Made by a program: the position numbers and the translations under genes. A model generated the notes under the pieces. That model was not told where the DNA came from and did not search any database. It worked only from the letters and a program-made list of their open reading frames with translations. A stretch of 64,000 nucleotides of DNA from Chryseobacterium vrystaatense (lineage in GTDB: Bacteria > Bacteroidota > Bacteroidia > Flavobacteriales > Weeksellaceae): positions 124,001 through 188,000 of the forward strand of contig NZ_JPRI01000006.1 of NCBI RefSeq assembly GCF_000737765.1. Reading direction: 5' to 3'. How positions within the stretch are numbered: the stretch's first letter is position 1; each line of letters starts with the position of its first letter. This document shows, in pieces, positions 1 to 8,465 of the stretch.

Positions 1-347
1 AATTAGATGAATACTTCTGAATGGTTTAAAGATTTATGAGTATTTCCAATATCGTTTTATTCTGTCCGCCGGTATGTTGTGTTTGATTAAATTTTACAGA
101 AAGAGTTAAATGATACATACAGTTTATTTTAATGTGTGTATTTTAAATTAAAAATTTTAGAAATCTGTTGTAAGCGTATAACGATTTAAAAAGATGAATT
201 TTTGAAAATTCTACCTTAAAAATAACGGATATCAATAATAATAAAACGGAAGGTTGATGTATGAATAAAATAAATTTCTTCATAAGTCATAATGAGGTAA
301 ATCTATAAACTATCCAACCTTTGTATTTTCTCTTAGGAATGACGGAT
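1..347. other. Non-coding left edge of the window
   Basis: No convincing coding frame was found on either strand. It is very AT-rich and lies downstream of the outer-membrane barrel gene, which is transcribed leftward and ends at 348. No strong GC-rich hairpin terminator was recognised for that operon. Confidence 0.5.
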
Positions 348-2747
348 CTATTTAGACGTTGTTCTGTCTTTTTCTTCAGAGTTTTTAATTTCTCTTGAAG
401 AAGCTTTTACAGATTTGTTCCCGAAACTGTATACAACTGATAGCCTTACGAACCGAAGATCATCATAATTCTTATACGTTGTTTTATTATTGTTGGATAA
501 ACCTGTGTAGGCAATTCTGTTAGATTTAAAAATATCATTGGCATAACAGGTGATCTGCAATTTTTTGTCCATCAGAAAAAGTTTTAAAGCTGCATCAGTC
601 TGAAACCCTGAGGTACTTCTGTCCAGATTGGTAACCCCCTTTGAAACACTCCATAGATTAGTACTGAAAAATAAGGTTTTTCTTTTGTTTAGGGTAATAT
701 TAATATCAGCCTTTGTTTCGAAATTCCACCCATTGAGATAGGAAAGCGTAACAGGAGTCGAAGATTGCGACTGACTGTTGAAAACGGTAATGTTGACATT
801 GGTGTTCAGCCATGGAAATATTTTGAAATAGAAATATTGGTTGAGCCCATAAGACTGGTTCGCGATATAATTAAGGGGTGCTGTATTTTGAATTTTGGTC
901 CCGCTGTCAAGGATATTAAGCATATCAAAGCCGTTTTTTAGATCTGAATAATACAAAGAAGTAATCATAAAATCTTTATAGCTATAAGTAAGCTCTACAT
1001 TGTTCGTAAATTCGGGAAGGAGGTAAGGGTTACCTTCAGATGTAGAGTACGGTGAGAAAGTATATTTGAATGGGTTTAACAAGCTGAATTCCGGACGGTG
1101 AATCCGTTTTCCGTAATTGATAGAAAACTGATTGTTTTCGTTTAATTTGTAAAGAACATATGCGGTAGGAAAAAATTTGGTATATCTTATTTTTGATTCA
1201 TTGTTTAAAGTTCCGGAATACCCTGTGGTTTCAGTGTTTTCCATTCTTAAGCCTGCCTGAATTTCCCATTTGTCGTTGAGTTCCTTATTTAATGAGAAAT
1301 AGAGAGATTGATTTTTTTCTTTAAAAGTGAACTGGTTGGTTCTGTTCTGATCCAGAACTTCAGTTCCAGTGGTAAGGTCATAAAAATGAATGTCATTCTG
1401 CGTCTTGGTAAAGGAGAGTCTGGCACCATAATTTATATTAACCCAGGAGGTAGGATGCTCTACGTCCAGATTTAGAGAGTAGTTAGTGATTTTCTGATAA
1501 CCGTCATTTTTTCCTGCATCAAAATTCTGTAAACCACTTAAAGCAGCTGCTGTTGTATGGGAGGCAAATAGCTGATTGGTAAGGTTTATATTGTTAAAGT
1601 AATCAAAATCAAAAGCAATTTTTTTACCTGTGGTATCAATGTCATACAGAATATGATAGTTAAAAGAATTGAACTTGTTACTTTTAGAATCTTTGTAGTT
1701 TGTATTTATCACCGAGTTTTTATCATGATCTGCATGGTCGAAAATTTTTGATTCGATTAAAGATTCTACTTCAGGTGAAGAAAAACTTCCAATATACTGG
1801 AGCCCGGTTGTCAGTTTTTTATTTACTTTATAATCAAGAGAAAGTCTTCCTGAGAAATTGTCTGCTAAAGCGGTTTGTTTGCTGTCTTCGATCCATGTGA
1901 CACCGGGATATTCAATTTTGGAATAATTAAGAGGGGCATTATATCCTTTGACATAATTAAGACTTGAAGAAACGATTAATCCTTTGTAATTCAGGTTATA
2001 GTTAGCACCGTTTTTTGAAATAAAATGCGTAGCGGCCTGGCCTGTAGTATTCAGTGTAAGATTCCAGTAGTCTTTTTTTGATTTTTTTGTAATAATGTTG
2101 ACGATACCGCTGTTACCTTCGGCAATGTATTTAGCAGGAGGATTGGTAATTACTTCTATACTGCTGACTTCGTCCGAACGGATAGATTTCAAATAATTGA
2201 TGAGATCTTCTTTGGGAATATTTACGGGACGGTTGTCTACCATCACAAGAATTTTATCTTTACCGGTTATTTTTATGTCATCATTCTGTATAGAAATTCT
2301 TGGTGCGAGGCGCATGGCATCCATTAGATCTCCTCCGCTCGCCATAATAGAGTTCTCAACATTGAAAACAATTCTGTCTGTTTTTTGCTGTATTATTTTT
2401 TTTTTCCTAACCACAAAATCGACGGATTTAATTTCAATTTCTTTATTCTCTGCATAGAAATTTTCTATCTTATTTCCATCTAAAAAAATACTTTTTGCGG
2501 TTAAAAGCTTTTTATCCGAATAGATTTTGATATCATACATTTTATTAGCGGGAAGTTCAATAGTAAATACACCATTTTCTTCAGTGACCGTAAAGTATTT
2601 CTTTTGTTCCGGATCTGTGATGAGTACCTCTGCAGAATTAACCGGTTTTTTATCACTGTAGACATAGCCTTTTAAGTTCTGTCCAGAGATCTGGCAGAAA
2701 CAAAGGAGACAAATAATTACAGGATATATGTGCTTTGTATAATTCAT
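348..2747 (-). CDS. TonB-receptor-like outer membrane beta-barrel protein (OMP_b-brl_3 type)
   Basis: This 799-residue protein starts with a signal peptide ending near ISGQ. A carboxypeptidase-regulatory-like Ig fold follows (about residues 24-95), then a plug-like domain (about 120-225, with LVMVDNRPV and the NPPAKYIAEGNSGIVNI stretch). The rest is a long barrel whose last strand ends in SVVYSFGNK. In this family the barrel is the outer-membrane transporter or receptor. It is the last gene of the RiPP operon, 17 bases after the exporter gene. I infer that it carries the mature peptide across the outer membrane, or protects the producer or takes the product up again. The short charged tail after the last strand is unusual but not unique. 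Family call firm; role inferred. Confidence 0.85.
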   Translation of the reverse strand: MNYTKHIYPVIICLLCFCQISGQNLKGYVYSDKKPVNSAEVLITDPEQKKYFTVTEENGVFTIELPANKMYDIKIYSDKKLLTAKSIFLDGNKIENFYAENKEIEIKSVDFVVRKKKIIQQKTDRIVFNVENSIMASGGDLMDAMRLAPRISIQNDDIKITGKDKILVMVDNRPVNIPKEDLINYLKSIRSDEVSSIEVITNPPAKYIAEGNSGIVNIITKKSKKDYWNLTLNTTGQAATHFISKNGANYNLNYKGLIVSSSLNYVKGYNAPLNYSKIEYPGVTWIEDSKQTALADNFSGRLSLDYKVNKKLTTGLQYIGSFSSPEVESLIESKIFDHADHDKNSVINTNYKDSKSNKFNSFNYHILYDIDTTGKKIAFDFDYFNNINLTNQLFASHTTAAALSGLQNFDAGKNDGYQKITNYSLNLDVEHPTSWVNINYGARLSFTKTQNDIHFYDLTTGTEVLDQNRTNQFTFKEKNQSLYFSLNKELNDKWEIQAGLRMENTETTGYSGTLNNESKIRYTKFFPTAYVLYKLNENNQFSINYGKRIHRPEFSLLNPFKYTFSPYSTSEGNPYLLPEFTNNVELTYSYKDFMITSLYYSDLKNGFDMLNILDSGTKIQNTAPLNYIANQSYGLNQYFYFKIFPWLNTNVNITVFNSQSQSSTPVTLSYLNGWNFETKADINITLNKRKTLFFSTNLWSVSKGVTNLDRSTSGFQTDAALKLFLMDKKLQITCYANDIFKSNRIAYTGLSNNNKTTYKNYDDLRFVRLSVVYSFGNKSVKASSREIKNSEEKDRTTSK

Positions 2748-2764
2748 TAATATGTGAAGTAAAT

Positions 2765-4945
2765 TTAATCTAATTCCAGCTGATTTTTGACAAGTTCGTA
2801 ATATTTATTTTTCTTATCAAGTAATTCTCTGTGTTCTCCCTGCTCTATGACCTTTCCGTGGTCCATTACAATAATATTATCGGCATTTCTTACGGTACTT
2901 AGCCGGTGGGCGATGATCAGAACGGTTTTATTTTTAAAAAATAGTTTCAGGTTATTATGGATTGTTTTTTCATTTTTTGTGTCCAGAGCAGAAGTAGCTT
3001 CATCCAATATAAGAAAATCGGGATTTTTAAATAAGGCTCTGGCAATGATAAGTCTCTGTTCCTGTCCTCCCGACAAGTTGATTCCATAGGAGCCCACTTT
3101 GGTCTGGTCCCTTAGTGGCAATCTGCTTATAAACTCTTCAGCATTAGAAAGCTGATAAGCCATTTGTTTCAAAGCCTGATATTCTTCTTCATTATCCATG
3201 ATGGTTTCTCCGGCAATATTTCCCTCTATGGTATCGGAAAATAAATATCCATCTTGCATTACTGTTCCTATACTTTTTCGAATACTTGCTGAGGTTACAT
3301 TTTTTATATTAACTCCTTTTATAAAAATATCACCACTGTATCTTTCGTAGAATTTAAGGATGAGTTTTATGAGCGTTGTTTTTCCGCTTCCGCTTGCTCC
3401 TACAATCGCGGTGATTTTGTTTTCCGGAATTTCAATGTTGATATTATCAAGCACCCGGTCTGTACTGTTATAGCTGAAACTTACATTTCGGAATATAATG
3501 GAGTTTTCATTTTCCACTTCTTTCAAGTTGGCATCCTTTTCATTGTCTTCATCTTTCTGATCCTCTATTTCGCTGATCCTTTCCATGCTCAGTTTTGAGT
3601 CCTGAACATCCCTGAAGAATGAGATCAGCTGGTCGATAGGAGAATTGAGCTGCCCTACAATAAATGAAATGGTTAAAAGTTCGCCAAGAGAAAGCAGACC
3701 ATCTATTACCAGAATAGATGAAACCAGGGTAATGGATAGATTTTTGATCTGGTTAAGTGCGCTGAAAGATATATACTGCTGCTGTCCTATTTTTGCAAGA
3801 TCTACATTAAGCTTCAAGGCCAGATTCTGATAATTTTTCCACTGATTAAGTTTTACATCTTCCAGACCATTCAGCTTGACTTCAGTGATTCCGTTTAAAA
3901 TTTCGAAGGTTAGATTTTGAATATTTGCCTTTTCCTTAAATATCAAATAATCATAAAGCCTTCTCTTTTTTAGAAAGTACAGGGAAACAGCTACTGATAC
4001 TAAGGTGATCGAAATGTATAAGAAGAATAAATTGAAATTGTAAATACTCATTACGATCAGATACACTATTATCGTCAGCATAGAGAAGATGGAGGTAATA
4101 CTCTGTGAAGTCATAAATGCTTCAATCTTTTCACTATCCTGAATACGCTGGTTATAATCACCCACCACTTTGGTCTCCAAAAAGTGAATAGGAAGCTTAA
4201 TGAGTTTTTTGAAAAAGTTATAGATAATTTCAATGCTTATATTCCCACCCAGTTTTACGGCAATCCAGTTTCTATATATTTCTGAAAGATAGATTCCGAT
4301 GTAGATGAATAGTTGTGACAATATAAGATAATAGATCATTTTTTTGTCGGTATGAGCTATTCCGTCGTCAAATATTTTCTGTGTTATAAAGGGAAGCAGA
4401 AAAGTCAGAGTATTGATTATTAATAAAGTAGCTGCTATCTTTAAAATTTCTTTTTTGTGTTTTTTTAAATATTTTGATGTGTATCCAAACAGTGAAGTTC
4501 TTTTAGGCTCGTTACTCTCCAGAAGTTCTGCAGGGCTAAGTACTACAGCGACCCCTTTGTTGTTCTTATACCAGTTTTTCTTAAAAATCTCTTTTGATAC
4601 AGATAATATGCCATATCCCGGGTCTGCAATAACAGCACTTTTTTTTGTGAATTTTAGAAGGATTACGTAATGATCATTACCCCAATGCAAAATATAAGGA
4701 AACAAATCAAGATCATTGATCTCATCAAGGCCGGCTTTTATGACGTGGGCATCATACCCGATTTTTTCTGCGGCACCTTTCAAAGAATTAATCGTTACTC
4801 CCTGTTTGCCGTAGTTGCATATTTCTCTTAAAAAATTTAGATCATATTTTTTACCGTAATAATCACTGATCATCTGTATACAGACCGGGCCACAGTCCAT
4901 TCTGTCTTTTTGGTAACGGAATTTAAATCTATTTTTTCTAAACAT
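2765..4945 (-). CDS. Peptidase-domain-containing ABC exporter (C39 bacteriocin-processing type)
   Basis: This 726-residue inner-membrane protein fuses three parts. The N-terminal C39 cysteine peptidase (residues 1-125) shows C18 in the DCGPVC motif, H92 in NDHYVIL and D108 in ADPGYG. A type-1 ABC membrane domain follows (about 160-450), then a nucleotide-binding domain with Walker A GASGSGKTT, signature LSGGQEQR and Walker B LILDEATSALD. All catalytic residues expected for leader cleavage and ATP hydrolysis are visible. C39 peptidases cut after double-glycine leaders, and the precursor at 7953-8153 has such a site. No HlyD-like adaptor gene is adjacent, so the route through the periplasm is open. 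It may also serve the orphan peptide at 13023. Confidence 0.93.
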   Translation of the reverse strand: MFRKNRFKFRYQKDRMDCGPVCIQMISDYYGKKYDLNFLREICNYGKQGVTINSLKGAAEKIGYDAHVIKAGLDEINDLDLFPYILHWGNDHYVILLKFTKKSAVIADPGYGILSVSKEIFKKNWYKNNKGVAVVLSPAELLESNEPKRTSLFGYTSKYLKKHKKEILKIAATLLIINTLTFLLPFITQKIFDDGIAHTDKKMIYYLILSQLFIYIGIYLSEIYRNWIAVKLGGNISIEIIYNFFKKLIKLPIHFLETKVVGDYNQRIQDSEKIEAFMTSQSITSIFSMLTIIVYLIVMSIYNFNLFFLYISITLVSVAVSLYFLKKRRLYDYLIFKEKANIQNLTFEILNGITEVKLNGLEDVKLNQWKNYQNLALKLNVDLAKIGQQQYISFSALNQIKNLSITLVSSILVIDGLLSLGELLTISFIVGQLNSPIDQLISFFRDVQDSKLSMERISEIEDQKDEDNEKDANLKEVENENSIIFRNVSFSYNSTDRVLDNINIEIPENKITAIVGASGSGKTTLIKLILKFYERYSGDIFIKGVNIKNVTSASIRKSIGTVMQDGYLFSDTIEGNIAGETIMDNEEEYQALKQMAYQLSNAEEFISRLPLRDQTKVGSYGINLSGGQEQRLIIARALFKNPDFLILDEATSALDTKNEKTIHNNLKLFFKNKTVLIIAHRLSTVRNADNIIVMDHGKVIEQGEHRELLDKKNKYYELVKNQLELD

Positions 4946-4953
4946 CTAATAAT

Positions 4954-5889
4954 TCATTGAATCTTATATACACTATGGTAATCTATATCCTTAAGTTCTC
5001 TTGTCTCCGGGCATATGTAAGTATAATCTTTATTAAACCTGAAGCCGAATTCCACTTCTGAGGTGGGCCCAAACAAACCTGTGGATGGTACCTGAAACAA
5101 ATCTGCCAAATGAAGAAAACAGGAATCTACACCTATAAAATAATCCGAACAGGACAGATATGCCGTAGCAATCAGAAAGGGCAGAGGTTTTCCAAAATTT
5201 ATGATGCGATCTTCATATTTTTCCGCCAGTTTAATCTTTTCGAGCCCCAGTGGGATGATAAATATGTCTGAATTGTCATCAAGTATTTTTTCTAGAAATG
5301 GACGGTATAAATGACTTTCTATAGACTTTTCAGGTTCACTGTCAAAATGAACAGAGAGGTATTGTACACTTCTTAGCTTTGTTTTTTTTACCTGAGTATA
5401 TATATTTTCGTAAGCTTCATTAAGCTTCGGAGGATGTGAAAAGTTTTCAATCGAAAGCTTTTTGTCAAATAAATGAACCATCCTGAAGTATAAATCAAAA
5501 TTATGAATGGCAGTACTATAAGGAATCTGATTTGAAAAACAGGAGTAATATCCTGCCGATTTTTTCAATAGCGGCAATCCGTTTAGCAGGATCCGAATAT
5601 CTTCTGAATAGATCCATGTATTAAGATATAAAAACAGATCGCAGTCTTGCATTTTGTCCGAAAGCAATACAGGATCGAATCTTCTTTCACCATCAGAATG
5701 ATTAAACTCAATTCCAATACTGCAACGGAAATTAAATTCACTTAGAAGATACTCATTAATCTTACTGCTGTTATACACAATAGACAGTCTCCCCTCAAAG
5801 AGCTGGTTTAGTGCTCTTAAAGTAGGAAGAGCCATTATGTAATCACCAATGGCATTACAAAAGAAAATATAAGGGTTTTTAAATTCCAT
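4954..5889 (-). CDS. GT9-like (heptosyltransferase-fold) glycosyltransferase of the RiPP locus
   Basis: This 311-residue soluble protein has the GT-B/GT9 layout. The N-terminal Rossmann start NAIGDYIMALPTLRAL (residues 12-27) and the C-terminal IGVDSCFLHLADLF followed by LFGPTSEVEFG resemble the nucleotide-sugar-binding end of ADP-heptose LPS heptosyltransferases. It starts on the TAATG overlap with the upstream oxygenase gene and ends 8 bases before the exporter, so it is translationally embedded in the RiPP operon. I infer glycosylation of the peptide. It is divergent from housekeeping heptosyltransferases, and a non-glycosyltransferase role of the fold is possible. Donor and acceptor cannot be read from sequence. 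Confidence 0.65.
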   Translation of the reverse strand: MEFKNPYIFFCNAIGDYIMALPTLRALNQLFEGRLSIVYNSSKINEYLLSEFNFRCSIGIEFNHSDGERRFDPVLLSDKMQDCDLFLYLNTWIYSEDIRILLNGLPLLKKSAGYYSCFSNQIPYSTAIHNFDLYFRMVHLFDKKLSIENFSHPPKLNEAYENIYTQVKKTKLRSVQYLSVHFDSEPEKSIESHLYRPFLEKILDDNSDIFIIPLGLEKIKLAEKYEDRIINFGKPLPFLIATAYLSCSDYFIGVDSCFLHLADLFQVPSTGLFGPTSEVEFGFRFNKDYTYICPETRELKDIDYHSVYKIQ

Positions 5890-6671
5890 TAATAAAAATT
5901 GCTTCTTACGGTAAATGTGACATCCTTAAAATTGCTTCCGGCTGTAGAACCGTCATGAATTATATATTCTGTAGGTGCTATATATCCTTCAAATGGTTTG
6001 ATTTGTATCCGCAACACGGGATAATCCGGATTGCTCATGAGGAAATCCGTGACAATATGGTCAATATTATCTTCTGGAAATTCAGAGCATAAATCAGTGA
6101 CTGGAATATTTATAAAATAAAGATATCTGGAGCCTTTTCCTATATTGAAACAGATTCTGTTTCTGGAGTTTTTTCTTTCCGAGACCGGTTGTCTGTCCCA
6201 GGAGTCAATGTGCAGACCTACGTATTCATCACTCTGTTTGGTTGTAGTATACTCATTACCTGGTTCTATCTGTATCCCCAGATTATAAATTTCCGGAGTT
6301 AAAGACTTAGATCCTACATATTCCATAAGATCTTTCGCGAGTATCTTAAAATCTTCATGAGTGACTGTATCTTCAAGTTGTTCATAAGACTCAAGGCTGT
6401 TAAGATGAATACTCCTGATCATATTCTGTAAATTTTCAGGAAGCTGAATAATTTTTATAATTTCATTATAATTCATTCCGGCAGCGTTATTCTGATTAGT
6501 GAAAACAATAGTTTTCTCAGCATCAGAAAGCGATCTGAAAGTGTTTTTAGGAATCAGTGCTCCCTGCATGTAATTGCCGTTTCTCGGTATTTCGGTTCCT
6601 GTATTAATAGAGATAGCACTGACACTGTTTTCAGAACTGTCCGCTAAAATTCTTATTCCTTCTTTTAACAT
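5889..6671 (-). CDS. Putative Fe(II)/2-oxoglutarate-dependent oxygenase of the RiPP locus
   Basis: I do not recognise a named family for this 260-residue protein. The C-terminal half has the pattern of a double-stranded beta-helix oxygenase: H154-x-D156 in GLHIDSWDR, a distal H239 in YIIHDGST and R256 in FTVRSNF. These would be the iron triad and the 2-oxoglutarate-binding arginine. Between them lies a conserved-looking NRICFNIGKGSRYLYF segment. The N-terminal 130 residues have no clear motif. It sits 11 bases after the radical SAM gene and overlaps the glycosyltransferase start by one base. Hydroxylation of the peptide, perhaps creating the hydroxyl that is then glycosylated, is an inference. 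Confidence 0.55.
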   Translation of the reverse strand: MLKEGIRILADSSENSVSAISINTGTEIPRNGNYMQGALIPKNTFRSLSDAEKTIVFTNQNNAAGMNYNEIIKIIQLPENLQNMIRSIHLNSLESYEQLEDTVTHEDFKILAKDLMEYVGSKSLTPEIYNLGIQIEPGNEYTTTKQSDEYVGLHIDSWDRQPVSERKNSRNRICFNIGKGSRYLYFINIPVTDLCSEFPEDNIDHIVTDFLMSNPDYPVLRIQIKPFEGYIAPTEYIIHDGSTAGSNFKDVTFTVRSNFY

Positions 6672-6682
6672 CTTTTTATTTT

Positions 6683-7882
6683 TTAAGCAAACGCAGTATC
6701 TAAAACTGATTTTATTTTATAGGTATCCAGATATTCTGTCTTTTCTTTATCCTTTATCTCCAACTGATTTAAAAGCTTATTTTGAATATGAGTAAAGAGT
6801 TTAATCAGGTCGGAACAGTAAATGGATGGATTGTCAAATCCATTATCAGACTTATATCTGTGGGGAATGAAACCACCGCCACATATTTCAAAAATAGGAC
6901 ACTGCTGGCATTGCTGGCATTGTTTGTCTTTATTTTTACTATGAATGTAAAGGTCGATAATAGGAGTTTTAGAGGCTTCTGCAAACGAAGTATGGTTTAC
7001 ATTCCTTCCTGTTTTTGTGAAATTTTCACCACAGATCTTTAAAGAATCCACGGGTTCAATATCGCCGTTTGTTTCAATCACAAATACATCATTCGTATCG
7101 GTTCCTATATAGTCAAAGGAAATATTACCACCCAAAAACACAATCAGAGAATACCTGAAAAACCTTATATCTATAGGTTTCTCTTCTAGAAACCAAAGGT
7201 CAAATATTTTCAACAGCCAGTCAGCATAAGGTGTTTCCTTTCTTTTATATGACAAATCATGGCTGATCATCTGAGGCGGATTATCATAATTGTGATCCGG
7301 AATCAGAAAATCTACAGAATCTATTTCGAGTAATTTCAGATGATTATACATTTCTACCGGATCAGAATTAATATTAATAACAGAAAGAATACTGACATTA
7401 ATCTCATGCTTTTTTAAAATATTGATCCCTTGTATCACCCGGTCATAGGTTCCGAATCCCCGGTGATCTATCCTGTTTTCGTCATTTACCTTTTTATCTC
7501 CATCGAGACTGATGCCTATATTTATTTTGTTTTTTTTAATGAATAAAGCCCATTCGTCAGTTACTAAGGTAGCATTGGTCTGAATAGAAAAGACAGGATG
7601 TACTTCAGGATATAAATGAGCCTTTATTGTATCAATTATTTTCTGCAGATATTCCATTTTTACCAAAAGAGGTTCTCCTCCATGAAATATAAAATGGAAT
7701 GCTTTAGCATCTTTTAATGTACAATAGTTCTTAGCCTGGATTGCAAGATTTTTTACGGTATCTATCGTCATATACTTGGGCTGCAACTTATAAGAAGAAT
7801 CTCCCATATTATACATATAACAATATTTACAGTTGATATTACATCTGCTGGCAATTTTTATTACACTATCTATACTTTTCAT
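6683..7882 (-). CDS. Radical SAM/SPASM peptide maturase, cyclophane-forming (GrrM/FxsB/XyeB-like)
   Basis: This 399-residue enzyme has the radical SAM motif C14-x3-C18-x2-C21 (SRCNINCKYCYMYN), the SAM-binding GGEP motif at 68-71 and a barrel core with QTNATLV and ISLDGD. The C-terminal SPASM-like domain is Cys-rich (KICGEN, QCQQCQQCP, ICGGG, YCSDL) and should bind auxiliary iron-sulfur clusters. The YMYN after the cluster motif and the CGGGFIPHRY stretch are typical of three-residue cyclophane formers, which join an aromatic side chain to the beta carbon of the residue two positions on. The upstream precursor carries such aromatic-x-x motifs. Family assignment strong; the exact crosslink is inferred. 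Confidence 0.9.
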   Translation of the reverse strand: MKSIDSVIKIASRCNINCKYCYMYNMGDSSYKLQPKYMTIDTVKNLAIQAKNYCTLKDAKAFHFIFHGGEPLLVKMEYLQKIIDTIKAHLYPEVHPVFSIQTNATLVTDEWALFIKKNKINIGISLDGDKKVNDENRIDHRGFGTYDRVIQGINILKKHEINVSILSVININSDPVEMYNHLKLLEIDSVDFLIPDHNYDNPPQMISHDLSYKRKETPYADWLLKIFDLWFLEEKPIDIRFFRYSLIVFLGGNISFDYIGTDTNDVFVIETNGDIEPVDSLKICGENFTKTGRNVNHTSFAEASKTPIIDLYIHSKNKDKQCQQCQQCPIFEICGGGFIPHRYKSDNGFDNPSIYCSDLIKLFTHIQNKLLNQLEIKDKEKTEYLDTYKIKSVLDTAFA

Positions 7883-7892
7883 AATTATGTAT

Positions 7893-7933
7893 AAAAAAGG
7901 GAATAATAATAATATTACTTATTACCATTCCCT
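7893..7933 (-). terminator. Terminator-like hairpin between precursor and maturase
   Basis: On the minus strand AGGGAAT pairs with ATTCCCT, followed directly by a run of T. It lies between the precursor stop and the maturase start. A partial terminator here would keep precursor mRNA higher than enzyme mRNA, as in many RiPP operons. The stem is only 7 base pairs with a long loop. Confidence 0.45.
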
Positions 7934-7952
7934 GTTATTGTAAAGAGAAATG

Positions 7953-8153
7953 TTACCCTTGTTGCTCCAGGCTTGTGCCAGGATTTAAAGTGCCACCTTT
8001 TGAAAATTTGGTTTTAATTTTTACCCATTCGCCTCCTGATAAAGAATCTCCATCCTTAAAATCTGCAGCTAATGATTTTAGAAGTTCGTTTTTTGAGTTT
8101 TCAAGAGCGTGTTGTACCTCTTTTGCGTCATGTGTTACTTTGATGTTTTTCAT
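7953..8153 (-). CDS. RiPP precursor peptide with double-glycine leader
   Basis: This 66-residue peptide has a helical, charged leader (residues 1-39, with ENSKNELLKSLAADF). Gly40-Gly41 is preceded by Leu at -4, as expected for C39 processing. The 25-residue core begins E42-W43-V44-K45 and contains F50-S51-K52. Both W-V-K and F-S-K fit the aromatic-x-x motif used by cyclophane-forming radical SAM enzymes; I infer two ring crosslinks. The start at 8153 follows an A-rich stretch; an in-frame ATG at 8198 would add 15 residues that look like untranslated leader. It lies 70 bases upstream of the maturase gene. No homologous named precursor was recognised. Confidence 0.8.
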   Translation of the reverse strand: MKNIKVTHDAKEVQHALENSKNELLKSLAADFKDGDSLSGGEWVKIKTKFSKGGTLNPGTSLEQQG

Positions 8154-8269
8154 TTTTTGTAAATTAATTATTAATATCCTGTGAAAGTTTATAGTCATTC
8201 CACTTTTTGGACTTGCTATATATAGTCGTTTGGCCCGTTTTGTTAATTATTATCTATTGATCTTATTTC

Positions 8270-8299
8270 CAAAACTAGAATATTATTTTAATTTAACAA
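8270..8299 (-). promoter_or_regulatory. Promoter of the RiPP precursor operon
   Basis: On the minus strand a TTG (8299-8297) is separated by exactly 19 bases from TAGTTTTG (8277-8270). This matches the Bacteroidota -33/-7 consensus TTG-N19-TAnnTTTG. It would give a 5' leader of about 110 bases before the precursor ATG at 8153. Confidence 0.6.
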
Positions 8300-8319
8300 C
8301 GTAATGATATCACCTAATG

Positions 8320-8360
8320 ACCCTTAAATTAACCCTTAAATTTTCTAAGGGTTACCCTTG
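8320..8360. promoter_or_regulatory. CCCTTA repeat cluster and 9-bp inverted repeat, possible operator
   Basis: CCCTTAAATT occurs twice with a 12-base period (8321-8330 and 8333-8342). TAACCCTTA (8330-8338) is perfectly inverted as TAAGGGTTA (8346-8354) after 7 bases, and ACCCTT recurs at 8354-8359. The cluster lies just upstream of the precursor promoter, where an activator would bind. It could also act as a weak terminator for the regulator gene. The rest of the gap (8154-8465) shows no gene. Confidence 0.5.
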
Positions 8361-8465
8361 TTTGTTTTTAATATCTGATAATCAGTATTTTGTAAAACAT
8401 GTTAAGAGCCTTCACAATCTGTGATTTAATCAGTAGAAAATACTTTCTGTAAGTAAATAATCATG

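Noticed and set aside
2197..2457. Short plus-strand frame within the outer-membrane barrel gene
   Set aside because: Antisense shadow; hydrophobic by chance from the beta-strand codons.
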